A stretch of 5,186 nucleotides of DNA from JAFDZW01 sp038229915 (GCA_038229915.1 JBBRNY010000135.1:1-5186); one strand, 5' to 3'. Positions 1 to 5,186 are shown, counted from the first letter of the stretch. The notes: generated by a model not told the origin, from the letters alone. Numbers and translations: made by a program.

Positions 1-22
1 CATCCCACAAAAAAACCAAACT

Positions 23-162
23 TGTCATTCTGAGGGAGCAAACGAATATATATCTCAATCGCGCAATTTCCGCGACCGAAGAATCTGATCTTGAAGATTT
101 ATCTAAAATTCGGATTTAGTATAAACTCAAAGGGAAGATCCTTCGTCGGGCTCAGGATGACA
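23..162. repeat. Palindromic interspersed repeat, long form (140 bp), copy 1
   Basis: The element is bounded by TGTCATTCTGAG (23-34) and CTCAGGATGACA (151-162), which are inverted copies matching at 11 of 12 positions. The remaining position would be a G-U wobble in + strand RNA. Inside, CGAAGAATCT (77-86) pairs with AGATCCTTCG (136-145) with one mismatch. A side stem, TCGCG (59-63) with CGCGA (71-75), lies in the left half. The core also holds CTAAA/TTTAG around the ATTCGGA loop. A second full-length copy of exactly the same length, with about 11 differences, is at 2456-2595. The open frame across it (91-294, TTG start) is judged not to be a gene. It is probably a non-coding, mobile or once-mobile palindromic element; no transposase is present here. 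Confidence 0.9.
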
Positions 163-204
163 AACCGCAAGCTCTTCGCCATCCCACAAAAAAAACGTAA
201 AGCC

Positions 205-329
205 TGTCATTCTGAGGGAGCAACCGAATACATATCTCAATCGCGCAGTCTCCGCGACCGAAAAATCTCCGTTAGTACAAGACATCAAGATTAGACAAGA
301 GGAGATCCTTCGCCGGGCTCAGGATGACA
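205..329. repeat. Palindromic interspersed repeat, short form (125 bp), copy 2
   Basis: It has the same outer ends as the long form: TGTCATTCTGAG (205-216) and CTCAGGATGACA (318-329). The left half is also shared, including the TCGCG/CGCGA side stem. The core is different: ATCTCC pairs with GGAGAT across a loop beginning GTTAGTACAAGA. It sits 42 bases downstream of the long copy, in the same orientation. The spacer contains CATCCCACAA followed by an A run, and the same string starts the window at base 1. A second short-form copy of identical length is at 2671-2795, with roughly 23 differences. Confidence 0.88.
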
Positions 330-498
330 AACCTCAAGCTTGTCGTCTAAGCGGAAAGCCTCTCTGCATTTTTAGAGAACGTTTTTTTGTACTCTTGCGT
401 ATCTTTCTATTGCAGTCATCACTCACCGTATCCCCTTTTTGACTGTTTGTTGTGTTGTCATCGTGAAATATCATTGAAAGAGAACTAAAAAAATTACC
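330..498 (+). other. Leader region of the beta-helix gene
   Basis: This stretch between the repeat array and the start codon at 499 contains no supportable gene. It is T-rich, with runs at 370-373, 382-388 and 436-440, and it carries the promoter candidate listed separately. A purine-rich GAAAGAGAA (477-485) precedes the start by 13 bases, too far for a standard Shine-Dalgarno. The A-rich bases just ahead of the ATG fit Bacteroidota-style initiation. No riboswitch-like structure was recognised. Confidence 0.6.
446..476 (+). promoter_or_regulatory. Candidate Bacteroidota-type promoter for the beta-helix gene
   Basis: TTTG at 446-449 is followed after 19 bases by TATCATTG at 469-476. The known Bacteroides primary-sigma consensus is TTTG near -33 and TAnnTTTG near -7, spaced about this far apart. 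The second box matches 5 of 6 fixed positions. Transcription would start near 482-484, leaving a leader of about 15 bases before the ATG at 499. This is pattern matching only; short motifs like this occur by chance in T-rich DNA. Confidence 0.38.
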
Positions 499-2364
499 AT
501 GGGCAAATCATTATCACACTTCTTCTATTGCTGTGCGGTTATCGTAGCAGTATTTTTTATCTCAAGCTCGCTGCGTGCACAAACTGACTATAACATCGGC
601 ACGGTCACGGTGAAAGAAATTTGGGTTGACCCTGTTAATGGCAAAGATGTGAACGACGGCACGACTCGGGCGCTTGCTTACAAGACGCTGAACTATGCAA
701 TGGCAAATGTTCCATCGCTAACGCCATTCACAACCACAGGCTATAAGATTATGCTTGTTGCAGGCGAGTATTCCGGGGATGACTCACCACCGACCTATTT
801 TTCATACCAAGGCACAGCGAAATATCCTGTTATCATCCAAGCCGCTGATGGTGCAGGTACGGCAAAATTGCCATCCATGTCGCTGAGTGATTGTAGCTAT
901 TTCTATTTGATCGACCTCAACATCCAGACCACCACGGGTGCTGATGCTGTCGGATGCTCGGGCTCTAACCACGTACTGATCCGTCATTGTAATATTGATG
1001 GACAAGACACCGCGAAGATATTACTTTCGCAGAATACGGTCGGTATTAATGGCAGTCAATATTGTTACATCGAAGATTGTAGTATCACCAATGCCTACGG
1101 AGCCAATATGCATTTCTCGGCGTCACAACACCATCAGATCATCCGCTCAACACTCCAATACTCTTCGGCTGACGGTATCGCCATTGAGTACGGCTCAGCT
1201 GACATCTTATTTGCTCGCAATACCATTCGTCACACGACAAAGAACGCGGTGTATGTCGGCGCGATCGGGGTTGGTTATCTCGACGGCTTCTCGCTCTCGT
1301 GGGCGCATTACGATGCGTATGCCATTCGAGTGGTCAATAATATTATTACTGACTGCGACAGCGCGGCTTTTGTGTGTAATGGTGGGTATGATGTGCTCTT
1401 CGCCTACAATACCCTCTACAAAGTAGGTGGCTATGCACCTTCACTTATTAGGCTTGGCTTGGGCAAACGGACGTGCAGTGAACTTGCTCAGCAGTCTATT
1501 TGTAAAGAATATCTCGACTCCGGTGCATGGGGCACGATACATACATACGACAGCGATGATGATGTTGCGTGGATACCAAATACCCATCTTTATATCTACA
1601 ACAACGTGTTCTACAATCCGGCAGGATACGAAACCACTTCGAGCCAATTCACTTTCGGCGAGCCCAAACAAGCACTGCTTCACGCATCCTGCCCAAAGCC
1701 TGCCAATACCGATAACGACCTGCAAATAAAAGGCAATATTATCTGGAATGGTACTGCCGCAAAGCCGCTTGGTATCACGGCAACCTCAGGTGCACAACCA
1801 TCGAACCCAACCTGCAACGCAACACTTCTCAACTCTGCCAACACCATCAATACGCAAGAACCGTTGTTAGTCAATCCCGAGAATAACGATTTCCATCCTA
1901 TTGTCGGAGGGGCTATCGCCAACGTATCGATCTTCCCTGTCCCTGATTTTACTTGGAGTGATCTGCCGAGCAAACCAAAAGAACCTCTCGTCGGGCTATC
2001 GAACATCGTCGCGAATGACTTTGAAGGCGCAACCCGTACAAACGTATTCATCCCAGGTGCATTCACCTTATCAAAGGCTGATGTCCGCATCACCACAGCA
2101 CCAGTGTTTGTTGTTGGCAACCCAACACCAAACCCATCATCTGTGAATTGTGCCGTCGCCTTCACCATCACCGAGCGGTCGACGCTTGATGTCGCGATCT
2201 ATGATCTGCTTGGAAGAAAGATCAGCACGCTCGCATCGGGCGATTATGATATGGGCTCCTATACGATCAGCGGCGAAACCGCGTCGCTTCAGAACGGAGT
2301 CTATTTCATTCGCTTCGTAGCACAAGGACAGATCGTGACGAAACAGTTTATTGTCTCGCATTAA
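499..2364 (+). CDS. Secreted right-handed beta-helix protein with type IX secretion C-terminal sorting domain
   Basis: The 621-residue product begins with a signal peptide (hydrophobic about 10-22, likely cleavage after A27, before Q28). Residues 40-70 (WVDPVNGKD, DGTTRALAYKTLNYAM) resemble the DUF1565-like entry strand of pectate-lyase-type folds. Successive coils end in short polar/Asn motifs: HCNI 163, DCSI 193, RSTL 216, RNTI 240, NNII 280, YNTL 303, NNVF 368, GNII 412. Residues 456-520 (NDFHPI, GGAIAN, DFEGATR, FIPGAF) resemble the closing segment of beta-helix proteins annotated as choice-of-anchor Q, though the usual GAYE-like end is not kept. The C-terminus is a type A sorting domain: PNPSS 544-548, IYDLLGRKI 567-575, LQNGVYFIRF 597-606 and KQFIV 615-619. 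Export across the outer membrane by type IX secretion with removal of the last 80 or so residues is therefore expected. No catalytic lyase or hydrolase residues could be assigned, so substrate and activity are unknown. A structural or adhesive surface role is equally possible. The gene is monocistronic by context, between a promoter candidate and a terminator-like hairpin. Confidence 0.95.
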   Translation: MGKSLSHFFYCCAVIVAVFFISSSLRAQTDYNIGTVTVKEIWVDPVNGKDVNDGTTRALAYKTLNYAMANVPSLTPFTTTGYKIMLVAGEYSGDDSPPTYFSYQGTAKYPVIIQAADGAGTAKLPSMSLSDCSYFYLIDLNIQTTTGADAVGCSGSNHVLIRHCNIDGQDTAKILLSQNTVGINGSQYCYIEDCSITNAYGANMHFSASQHHQIIRSTLQYSSADGIAIEYGSADILFARNTIRHTTKNAVYVGAIGVGYLDGFSLSWAHYDAYAIRVVNNIITDCDSAAFVCNGGYDVLFAYNTLYKVGGYAPSLIRLGLGKRTCSELAQQSICKEYLDSGAWGTIHTYDSDDDVAWIPNTHLYIYNNVFYNPAGYETTSSQFTFGEPKQALLHASCPKPANTDNDLQIKGNIIWNGTAAKPLGITATSGAQPSNPTCNATLLNSANTINTQEPLLVNPENNDFHPIVGGAIANVSIFPVPDFTWSDLPSKPKEPLVGLSNIVANDFEGATRTNVFIPGAFTLSKADVRITTAPVFVVGNPTPNPSSVNCAVAFTITERSTLDVAIYDLLGRKISTLASGDYDMGSYTISGETASLQNGVYFIRFVAQGQIVTKQFIVSH

Positions 2365-2386
2365 TTATTTAGACAACTTGAAGCCC

Positions 2387-2408
2387 GCCCACCATTGAAA
2401 TGGTGGGC
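2387..2408 (+). terminator. Terminator-like hairpin after the beta-helix gene
   Basis: GCCCACCAT (2387-2395) and ATGGTGGGC (2400-2408) form a perfect 9-bp stem with a TGAA tetraloop, 22 bases after the stop codon. The following TATGTTGTTG is only moderately T-rich, so this is not a textbook intrinsic terminator, but position and stability fit transcript termination. A smaller perfect stem, GTCGC/GCGAC with a 3-base loop, follows at 2421-2433. Confidence 0.65.
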
Positions 2409-2455
2409 TATGTTGTTGCCGTCGCGATGCGACTCAGATGCAGAATACTTAAACG

Positions 2456-2595
2456 TGTCATTCTGAGGGAGCAAACGAATATCTATCCCAACCGTGAAGT
2501 CTCAGCGACCGAAGAATCTGATCTTGAAGATTTATCTAAAATTCGGATTTAGTGTAAACTCAGAGGGAAGATCCTTCGCCGGGCTCAGGATGACA
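2456..2595. repeat. Palindromic interspersed repeat, long form (140 bp), copy 3
   Basis: This gap-free match to 23-162 is offset by 2433 bases, with about 11 substitutions. Both outer ends are identical to copy 1. The stretch 2505-2553 is identical to 72-120 (49 bases), while most differences lie in the left arm (2483-2504), where the TCGCG/CGCGA side stem of copy 1 is lost. The open frame running through it (2494-2760, GTG start) is not considered a gene. Confidence 0.9.
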
Positions 2596-2634
2596 AACTT
2601 GAGGTTTTTTCTCGATCCGATGACAAACTTGAAG
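2589..2634. repeat. Short tandem duplication at the edge of repeat copy 3
   Basis: GATGACAAACTTGAGG (2589-2604) recurs as GATGACAAACTTGAAG (2619-2634), 30 bases on. This accounts for most of the length difference between the 75-base spacer here (2596-2670) and the 42-base spacer between copies 1 and 2 (163-204). It looks like a local slippage or repair duplication of the repeat's right end. Confidence 0.6.
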
Positions 2635-2670
2635 TATTCTCCCCACCCACACAAAAAAAAACGCAAAGCC

Positions 2671-2795
2671 TGTCATTCTGAGGGAGCAAACGAAAATTTA
2701 TCGTTGACGCGTAGTTTCTGCGACCGAAGAATCTCCGTTAGTACAAGATATCAAGCTTAGACAAACGGAGATCCGTACCCAGGCTCCGAATGACA
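2671..2795. repeat. Palindromic interspersed repeat, short form (125 bp), copy 4
   Basis: The left end TGTCATTCTGAG (2671-2682) pairs with CTCCGAATGACA (2784-2795) with one mismatch. The core is the short-form type and contains ATCTCCGTT and AACGGAGAT, a perfect 9-bp inner stem, stronger than that of copy 2. It has the same length as copy 2 and about 82% identity. The preceding spacer again ends in an A run plus ACGCAAAGCC, close to the ACGTAAAGCC ahead of copy 2. Confidence 0.87.
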
Positions 2796-2870
2796 ATCTT
2801 CAAATATCGATAGGAGCAAATTCACATATTTTTGGAATGTTCCGATACCTGTTTGTTGTAGTATAGTTAT
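2796..2870 (+). other. Leader region of the DsbD-like gene
   Basis: This is an AT-rich gap of 75 bases between repeat copy 4 and the start codon. It contains CTGTTTGTTGT at 2849-2859, an 11-base string also found at 443-453 ahead of the beta-helix gene. TATAGT at 2863-2868 resembles a -10 box, but it lies directly against the ATG and has no convincing partner box at the right distance. No Shine-Dalgarno is visible. The terminator-like hairpin at 2387-2408 and the repeats upstream suggest the gene has its own promoter, possibly here or inside the repeat. Confidence 0.4.
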
Positions 2871-3689
2871 ATGAAATCGGTAATACTATTTTTTTTGCTG
2901 TTGATGATGTCTTCGGAGCTGTTTGCACAAACGTATAAAGACCACCAGATCGTCTTTGCGTCGGTTGCAACCAGTGGTATCACCCCTGGCATCACCCCGA
3001 CGAAGCCGTTCACGCTTGGTATTCATCTCAAAATTGAGCCTGGGTGGCATACCTATTGGAAGAACCCCGGCGATGCTGGTTTGCCTCTAACAGCAGAGAT
3101 TCTGGGTGCACCGAATCTGTTAGCAGGTGCACTGCGTTTCCCGACACCGCATAAGATCGGCACGACCGATATTGTGACCTACGGCTACGAAGACGAAGTG
3201 GTCTATAGTCTTCCGGTGCGACTGCTCTCGGGCACAGTGCCCAAACATTTCCGCATAAAGCTGACGTGGCTTGTCTGCAAAGATGTTTGTCTGCCTGCCG
3301 AAACCACGCTCGACTTTTATCTCGATTCCCTCACCAGCGACCGCGTCAAAGACGACCAAAAACTTCTCGATCGTTGGACGGCACGTCTGCCACAGCCAGG
3401 AGCAGGGTTCAATCTTGATAAAGCTGCCGCAACGTATAGTCTTCAGAAAGACGGCAGCATCCGAGTGTTCGCCAAATTCTTCGAGATCGTCTCCGGTATC
3501 ATTACCGATTTCTATCCTGATCCTTCCGATGATTTTACGATCGATCTTGCTTCGGTGAAGGTGACCGATGAAGGTATCTCAATGTCAATGACTCCGAACA
3601 AACCCGGCACGCCACTCACTCACCTTTCAGGTATTGTGATGATCGGCACCAGTGGCTACGAAGTAGATATTCCTGCCTCGAAACAGTAA
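2871..3689 (+). CDS. Secreted stand-alone DsbD N-terminal-like (thiol-disulfide interchange) domain protein
   Basis: The 272-residue product has a clear signal peptide (hydrophobic 4-13, likely cleavage after A19, before Q20). The mature part follows the DsbD/ScsB N-terminal domain pattern: GWHTYWKNPGDAG at 58-70, a FPTP motif near 90, YGYEDEV at 104-110, and WLVCKDVC at 133-140 with two cysteines (C136, C140) spaced CxxxC, followed by LP. In the DsbD family this periplasmic domain receives electrons from the membrane domain and passes them to disulfide-bonded partners. Here no transmembrane domain or C-terminal thioredoxin domain follows: the protein ends about 130 residues after the CxxxC, and that tail is not recognised. 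It is therefore a soluble periplasmic or lipid-free secreted protein needing an external electron source. The next gene, 51 bases on, is a redoxin, which supports a shared redox task. The ATG at 2871 is the only start that keeps the signal peptide. Family assignment is firm; exact substrate is unknown. Confidence 0.92.
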   Translation: MKSVILFFLLLMMSSELFAQTYKDHQIVFASVATSGITPGITPTKPFTLGIHLKIEPGWHTYWKNPGDAGLPLTAEILGAPNLLAGALRFPTPHKIGTTDIVTYGYEDEVVYSLPVRLLSGTVPKHFRIKLTWLVCKDVCLPAETTLDFYLDSLTSDRVKDDQKLLDRWTARLPQPGAGFNLDKAAATYSLQKDGSIRVFAKFFEIVSGIITDFYPDPSDDFTIDLASVKVTDEGISMSMTPNKPGTPLTHLSGIVMIGTSGYEVDIPASKQ

Positions 3690-3733
3690 CATCTACCAGC
3701 CGTAGGGTAATAATACTTTTTACAAAACAAAAT

Positions 3734-3737
3734 AGGA
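3734..3737 (+). promoter_or_regulatory. Possible ribosome binding site affecting start choice of the redoxin
   Basis: AGGA lies 3 bases before the ATG at 3741 and 9 bases before the in-frame ATG at 3747. Normal Shine-Dalgarno spacing favours 3747, which would give a 200-residue protein beginning MKLWT. Bacteroidota often do not depend on this motif, so the choice stays open; both starts keep the signal peptide. Confidence 0.35.
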
Positions 3738-3740
3738 ACA

Positions 3741-4349
3741 ATGCTTATGAAACTCTGGACTATCGCTACGTTACTCTTGGTTAGTGCTTCGTTTATCGCC
3801 GCACGACCTGTCACGCTTGCCGTCGGCAGCCCTGCCCCCGACTTCTCGCTTCAAAACCTCGAAGGCAAGACCATCAAACTTTCTGACTTTAAAGGCAAGA
3901 TCGTTGTGCTCGAATGGATCAATCCGGGTTGTCCGTTCGTCAAGGGGCAATACGGCAGTGGTAATATGCAATCGATCCAAAAAGAGATGACAGCCAAAGG
4001 TATCATCTGGCTTACGATCAACTCTACCCGCCCCGATCATCCTGAAGCGTTCGATGCCACAAAAAGCAAGGCGATCCTCGGTGAGTGGAAATCAAATGCG
4101 ACTGATAATTTGATGGACGAAGACCGCACCGTTGGTCATTTGTTCAACGCGAAGACCACACCGAATATGTTTGTGATCGGCGCTGATGGTATGCTTCGTT
4201 ATAGCGGTGCAATAGACGACGACCGCTCAACCGACGGTGGCAAAAAAGCAAGCGTCAACTATATCCGCCAAGCCATTGGTGAAATGATGTCCGGCAAAGA
4301 AGTCTCCGTCACCACGACCGCATCGTATGGTTGTTCGGTGAAGTATTAG
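3741..4349 (+). CDS. Secreted AhpC/TSA-type redoxin (peroxiredoxin-like thioredoxin-fold protein)
   Basis: The 202-residue product has a signal peptide (hydrophobic 5-19, cleavage near A20/A21). The thioredoxin-fold pattern follows: VGSPAPDFSLQNLEGKTIKLSDFKG style entry (28-52), strand VVLEWINPG (55-63), then CPFVKGQY (64-71), LTIN 91-94, the cis-proline segment TTPNMFVI (139-146), and a last strand with RYSGAIDD (153-160). Cys64 takes the place of the first cysteine of a CxxC, but position 67 is Val. The only other cysteine of the mature protein is C198 in the terminal YGCSVKY, which I recall as conserved in this redoxin group. A disulfide or relay between C64 and C198 is thus plausible. The activity could be peroxide reduction or thiol transfer in the periplasm. 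The gene follows the DsbD-like gene by 51 bases with no terminator or convincing promoter between them, so the two are probably co-transcribed. An alternative start is the ATG at 3747. Confidence 0.94.
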   Translation: MLMKLWTIATLLLVSASFIAARPVTLAVGSPAPDFSLQNLEGKTIKLSDFKGKIVVLEWINPGCPFVKGQYGSGNMQSIQKEMTAKGIIWLTINSTRPDHPEAFDATKSKAILGEWKSNATDNLMDEDRTVGHLFNAKTTPNMFVIGADGMLRYSGAIDDDRSTDGGKKASVNYIRQAIGEMMSGKEVSVTTTASYGCSVKY

Positions 4350-4355
4350 GTTTTA

Positions 4356-4402
4356 ATTTATTGTCAATGGGGGGGGGGTGTCCCCCCTTATTGGCAATAA
4401 GT
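4356..4402 (+). terminator. Very strong poly-G hairpin between the redoxin and Asp-box genes
   Basis: The arms 4356-4376 and 4382-4402 pair without interruption for 21 bp, including four G-U type wobbles (4357/4401, 4364/4394, 4369/4389, 4370/4388), around a 5-base loop GGTGT. The upper stem is six G opposite six C within a run of ten G (4369-4378). The hairpin starts 7 bases after the redoxin stop codon. It lacks a T run on either side that would make a classical intrinsic terminator, so it may instead be a transcript 3' end, an attenuator or an mRNA stabiliser. Only 15 bases separate it from the next start codon. Confidence 0.7.
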
Positions 4403-4417
4403 AGATATGAGAGATAC

Positions 4418-5186
4418 ATGAAAACAATTATTTTTTCGGTATTACTATCTCTGCTTTGCTCAGTTGGCTACGCCACAACTCCCCACTGGACAAGAGTGGA
4501 AATCCCAATAGATTCACTGACCCCAACATCGCTCACATTCTTTGATAGTACGCACGGGTATTTCAGTGCTTTCGTTAGAAGATTTGGCAATCGTCAAGCG
4601 CAGAAAAACGTGTGGTTTGAAACGTCGAATGGTGGCAGAAGTTGGACTCAGCTCACCGATACCGTATTTCTCTCCGACTCTGGCGCATACATACCATATC
4701 ATTTTCCTTCAATGCTTTTTCCTTCGCTAAAAGATCGATTCATTTATACAGGAAATTATAAAGGACAGGATGGTAACAGAAGGATCCTCCATTCGTCAAA
4801 TTCAGGTGTGAATTGGCAAATTGCCAGCCAGTGGGATGTAAACTCTCCTCCTTTAATCGGAGATTATGATTTTTTAAGTGCATTGTCAGGGTACAATTTA
4901 TTTGTTTTTAACCACAAGGACTATAGAATCTACCAATCTTCAGATGGCGGAAAGACATTCCCCATACGATATAGCGATACGGTCTATCGAAATACGATTT
5001 TTCCTTTTTACCCCTCGGATTCGAGCACGGGTTCTAATGTAATCAGTCTATCTCAAAGTGACCCTGTAAATTGGACTGTAGCCTTAAACAGAGCAACCTC
5101 AAACGTAAAGCCTCTTCCATTTGGCTTACAAACGCTCGTCACAACGAATGGCGGATATAAATGGCAAACATACAATACCCCAATAC
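4418..5186 (+). CDS. Secreted Asp-box (BNR-like) beta-propeller protein, 5' part only
   Basis: The frame opens at ATG 4418 and stays open to the window edge: 256 residues plus one base, so the 3' end is missing. The N-terminus is a signal peptide (MKTIIFSVLLSLLCSVGYA, cleavage after A19). Four Asp-box motifs of the S/T-x-D/N-x-G-x-S/T-W/F kind are visible: TSNGGRSW 69-76, SSNSGVNW 126-133, SSDGGKTF 174-181 and TTNGGYKW 242-249. SLTFFDSTHGYFSAF (38-52) resembles the blade strand before Asp boxes in YCF48-like and sialidase-like propellers. Asp boxes are structural, so no enzyme activity can be inferred, and no sialidase catalytic residues were identified. Such proteins in type IX-secreting bacteria often end in a sorting domain, which would lie beyond the window. 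GAGAG (4409-4413) is a weak possible ribosome binding site. The gene is more AT-rich than its neighbours and 8 of its 12 arginines are AGA/AGG, against 2 of 27 in the three upstream genes, hinting at a different origin. Confidence 0.9.
   Translation, partial: MKTIIFSVLLSLLCSVGYATTPHWTRVEIPIDSLTPTSLTFFDSTHGYFSAFVRRFGNRQAQKNVWFETSNGGRSWTQLTDTVFLSDSGAYIPYHFPSMLFPSLKDRFIYTGNYKGQDGNRRILHSSNSGVNWQIASQWDVNSPPLIGDYDFLSALSGYNLFVFNHKDYRIYQSSDGGKTFPIRYSDTVYRNTIFPFYPSDSSTGSNVISLSQSDPVNWTVALNRATSNVKPLPFGLQTLVTTNGGYKWQTYNTPI

Noticed and set aside
91..294. Open frame of 67 codons over repeat copies 1 and 2
   Set aside because: It starts with TTG and lies inside the palindromic repeats. Where it matches the frame in copy 3, all three base differences change the amino acid (I/V, K/E, V/A), which argues against protein constraint.
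23..329. CRISPR array
   Set aside because: The repeats are 125-140 bp, diverged, internally palindromic, and separated by similar rather than unique spacers; no cas genes are present.
341..351. TGTCGTCTAAG as a third degenerate repeat left end
   Set aside because: It resembles TGTCATTCTGAG only with a gap and two changes, and no matching body or right end follows before the gene at 499.
400..407. TATCTTTC as a -7 promoter box with TTTG at 386-389
   Set aside because: The gap is only 10 bases, far from the roughly 19-21 expected; the pair at 446-476 fits better.
1680..2171. 163-codon minus-strand frame opposite the beta-helix gene
   Set aside because: It is a shadow of the strong + strand coding frame with no recognisable domain or start context. 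The same applies to the frames at 995-1426, 1427-1729 and 3771-4040.
2494..2760. Open frame of 88 codons over repeat copies 3 and 4
   Set aside because: It starts with GTG inside the repeat, has no signal or domain, and its peptide is simply the translated repeat, including the CHSEGA string produced by the repeat's left end.
2812..2816. AGGAG as ribosome binding site of the DsbD-like gene
   Set aside because: It lies more than 50 bases before the start codon and no in-frame start is nearby.
4514..4730. Small open frames on both strands at 4514-4702 and 4542-4730
   Set aside because: Both overlap the Asp-box gene, whose frame has a signal peptide and four motifs.

Overview
The window looks like a chromosome fragment of a Bacteroidota/Chlorobiota-type (FCB group) bacterium. 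The strongest evidence is a C-terminal type IX secretion sorting domain on the first large protein. Supporting evidence is a Bacteroidota-style promoter (TTTG, 19-base gap, TAnnTTTG-like box) ahead of that gene, start codons with little or no Shine-Dalgarno sequence, and signal peptides ending in A|Q. An Ignavibacteria or Kapabacteria-like host would fit, but that is inference. All four real genes are on the + strand and all four products carry signal peptides, so this is an envelope and secretome region.

Layout. Bases 1-329 hold two members of an imperfectly palindromic repeat family, one of 140 bp and one of 125 bp. Bases 330-498 are a leader with a plausible promoter. Bases 499-2364 encode a secreted right-handed beta-helix protein with a type IX sorting domain, followed by a terminator-like hairpin (2387-2408). 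Bases 2456-2795 hold a second 140 bp plus 125 bp repeat pair in the same order and orientation, so the beta-helix gene sits between two direct copies of a long-short repeat module. Bases 2871-3689 encode a stand-alone DsbD N-terminal-like periplasmic thiol-disulfide domain protein. After 51 bases comes a secreted AhpC/TSA-type redoxin (3741-4349). A very strong hairpin containing a run of ten G lies at 4356-4402. A fourth gene starts at 4418 and runs off the window. It encodes a secreted Asp-box (BNR-like) beta-propeller protein that is richer in AT and uses different arginine codons from its neighbours.

How the genes may work together. The DsbD-like and redoxin genes look like a two-gene unit for thiol-disulfide or peroxide chemistry outside the cytoplasm. 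No membrane electron conduit is encoded here, so a partner is expected elsewhere. The beta-helix and Asp-box proteins are surface or secreted proteins with no visible enzyme signature. Nothing in the window proves a new biological system. The most notable items are the nested-stem repeat modules flanking the beta-helix gene and the poly-G hairpin in front of the Asp-box gene.
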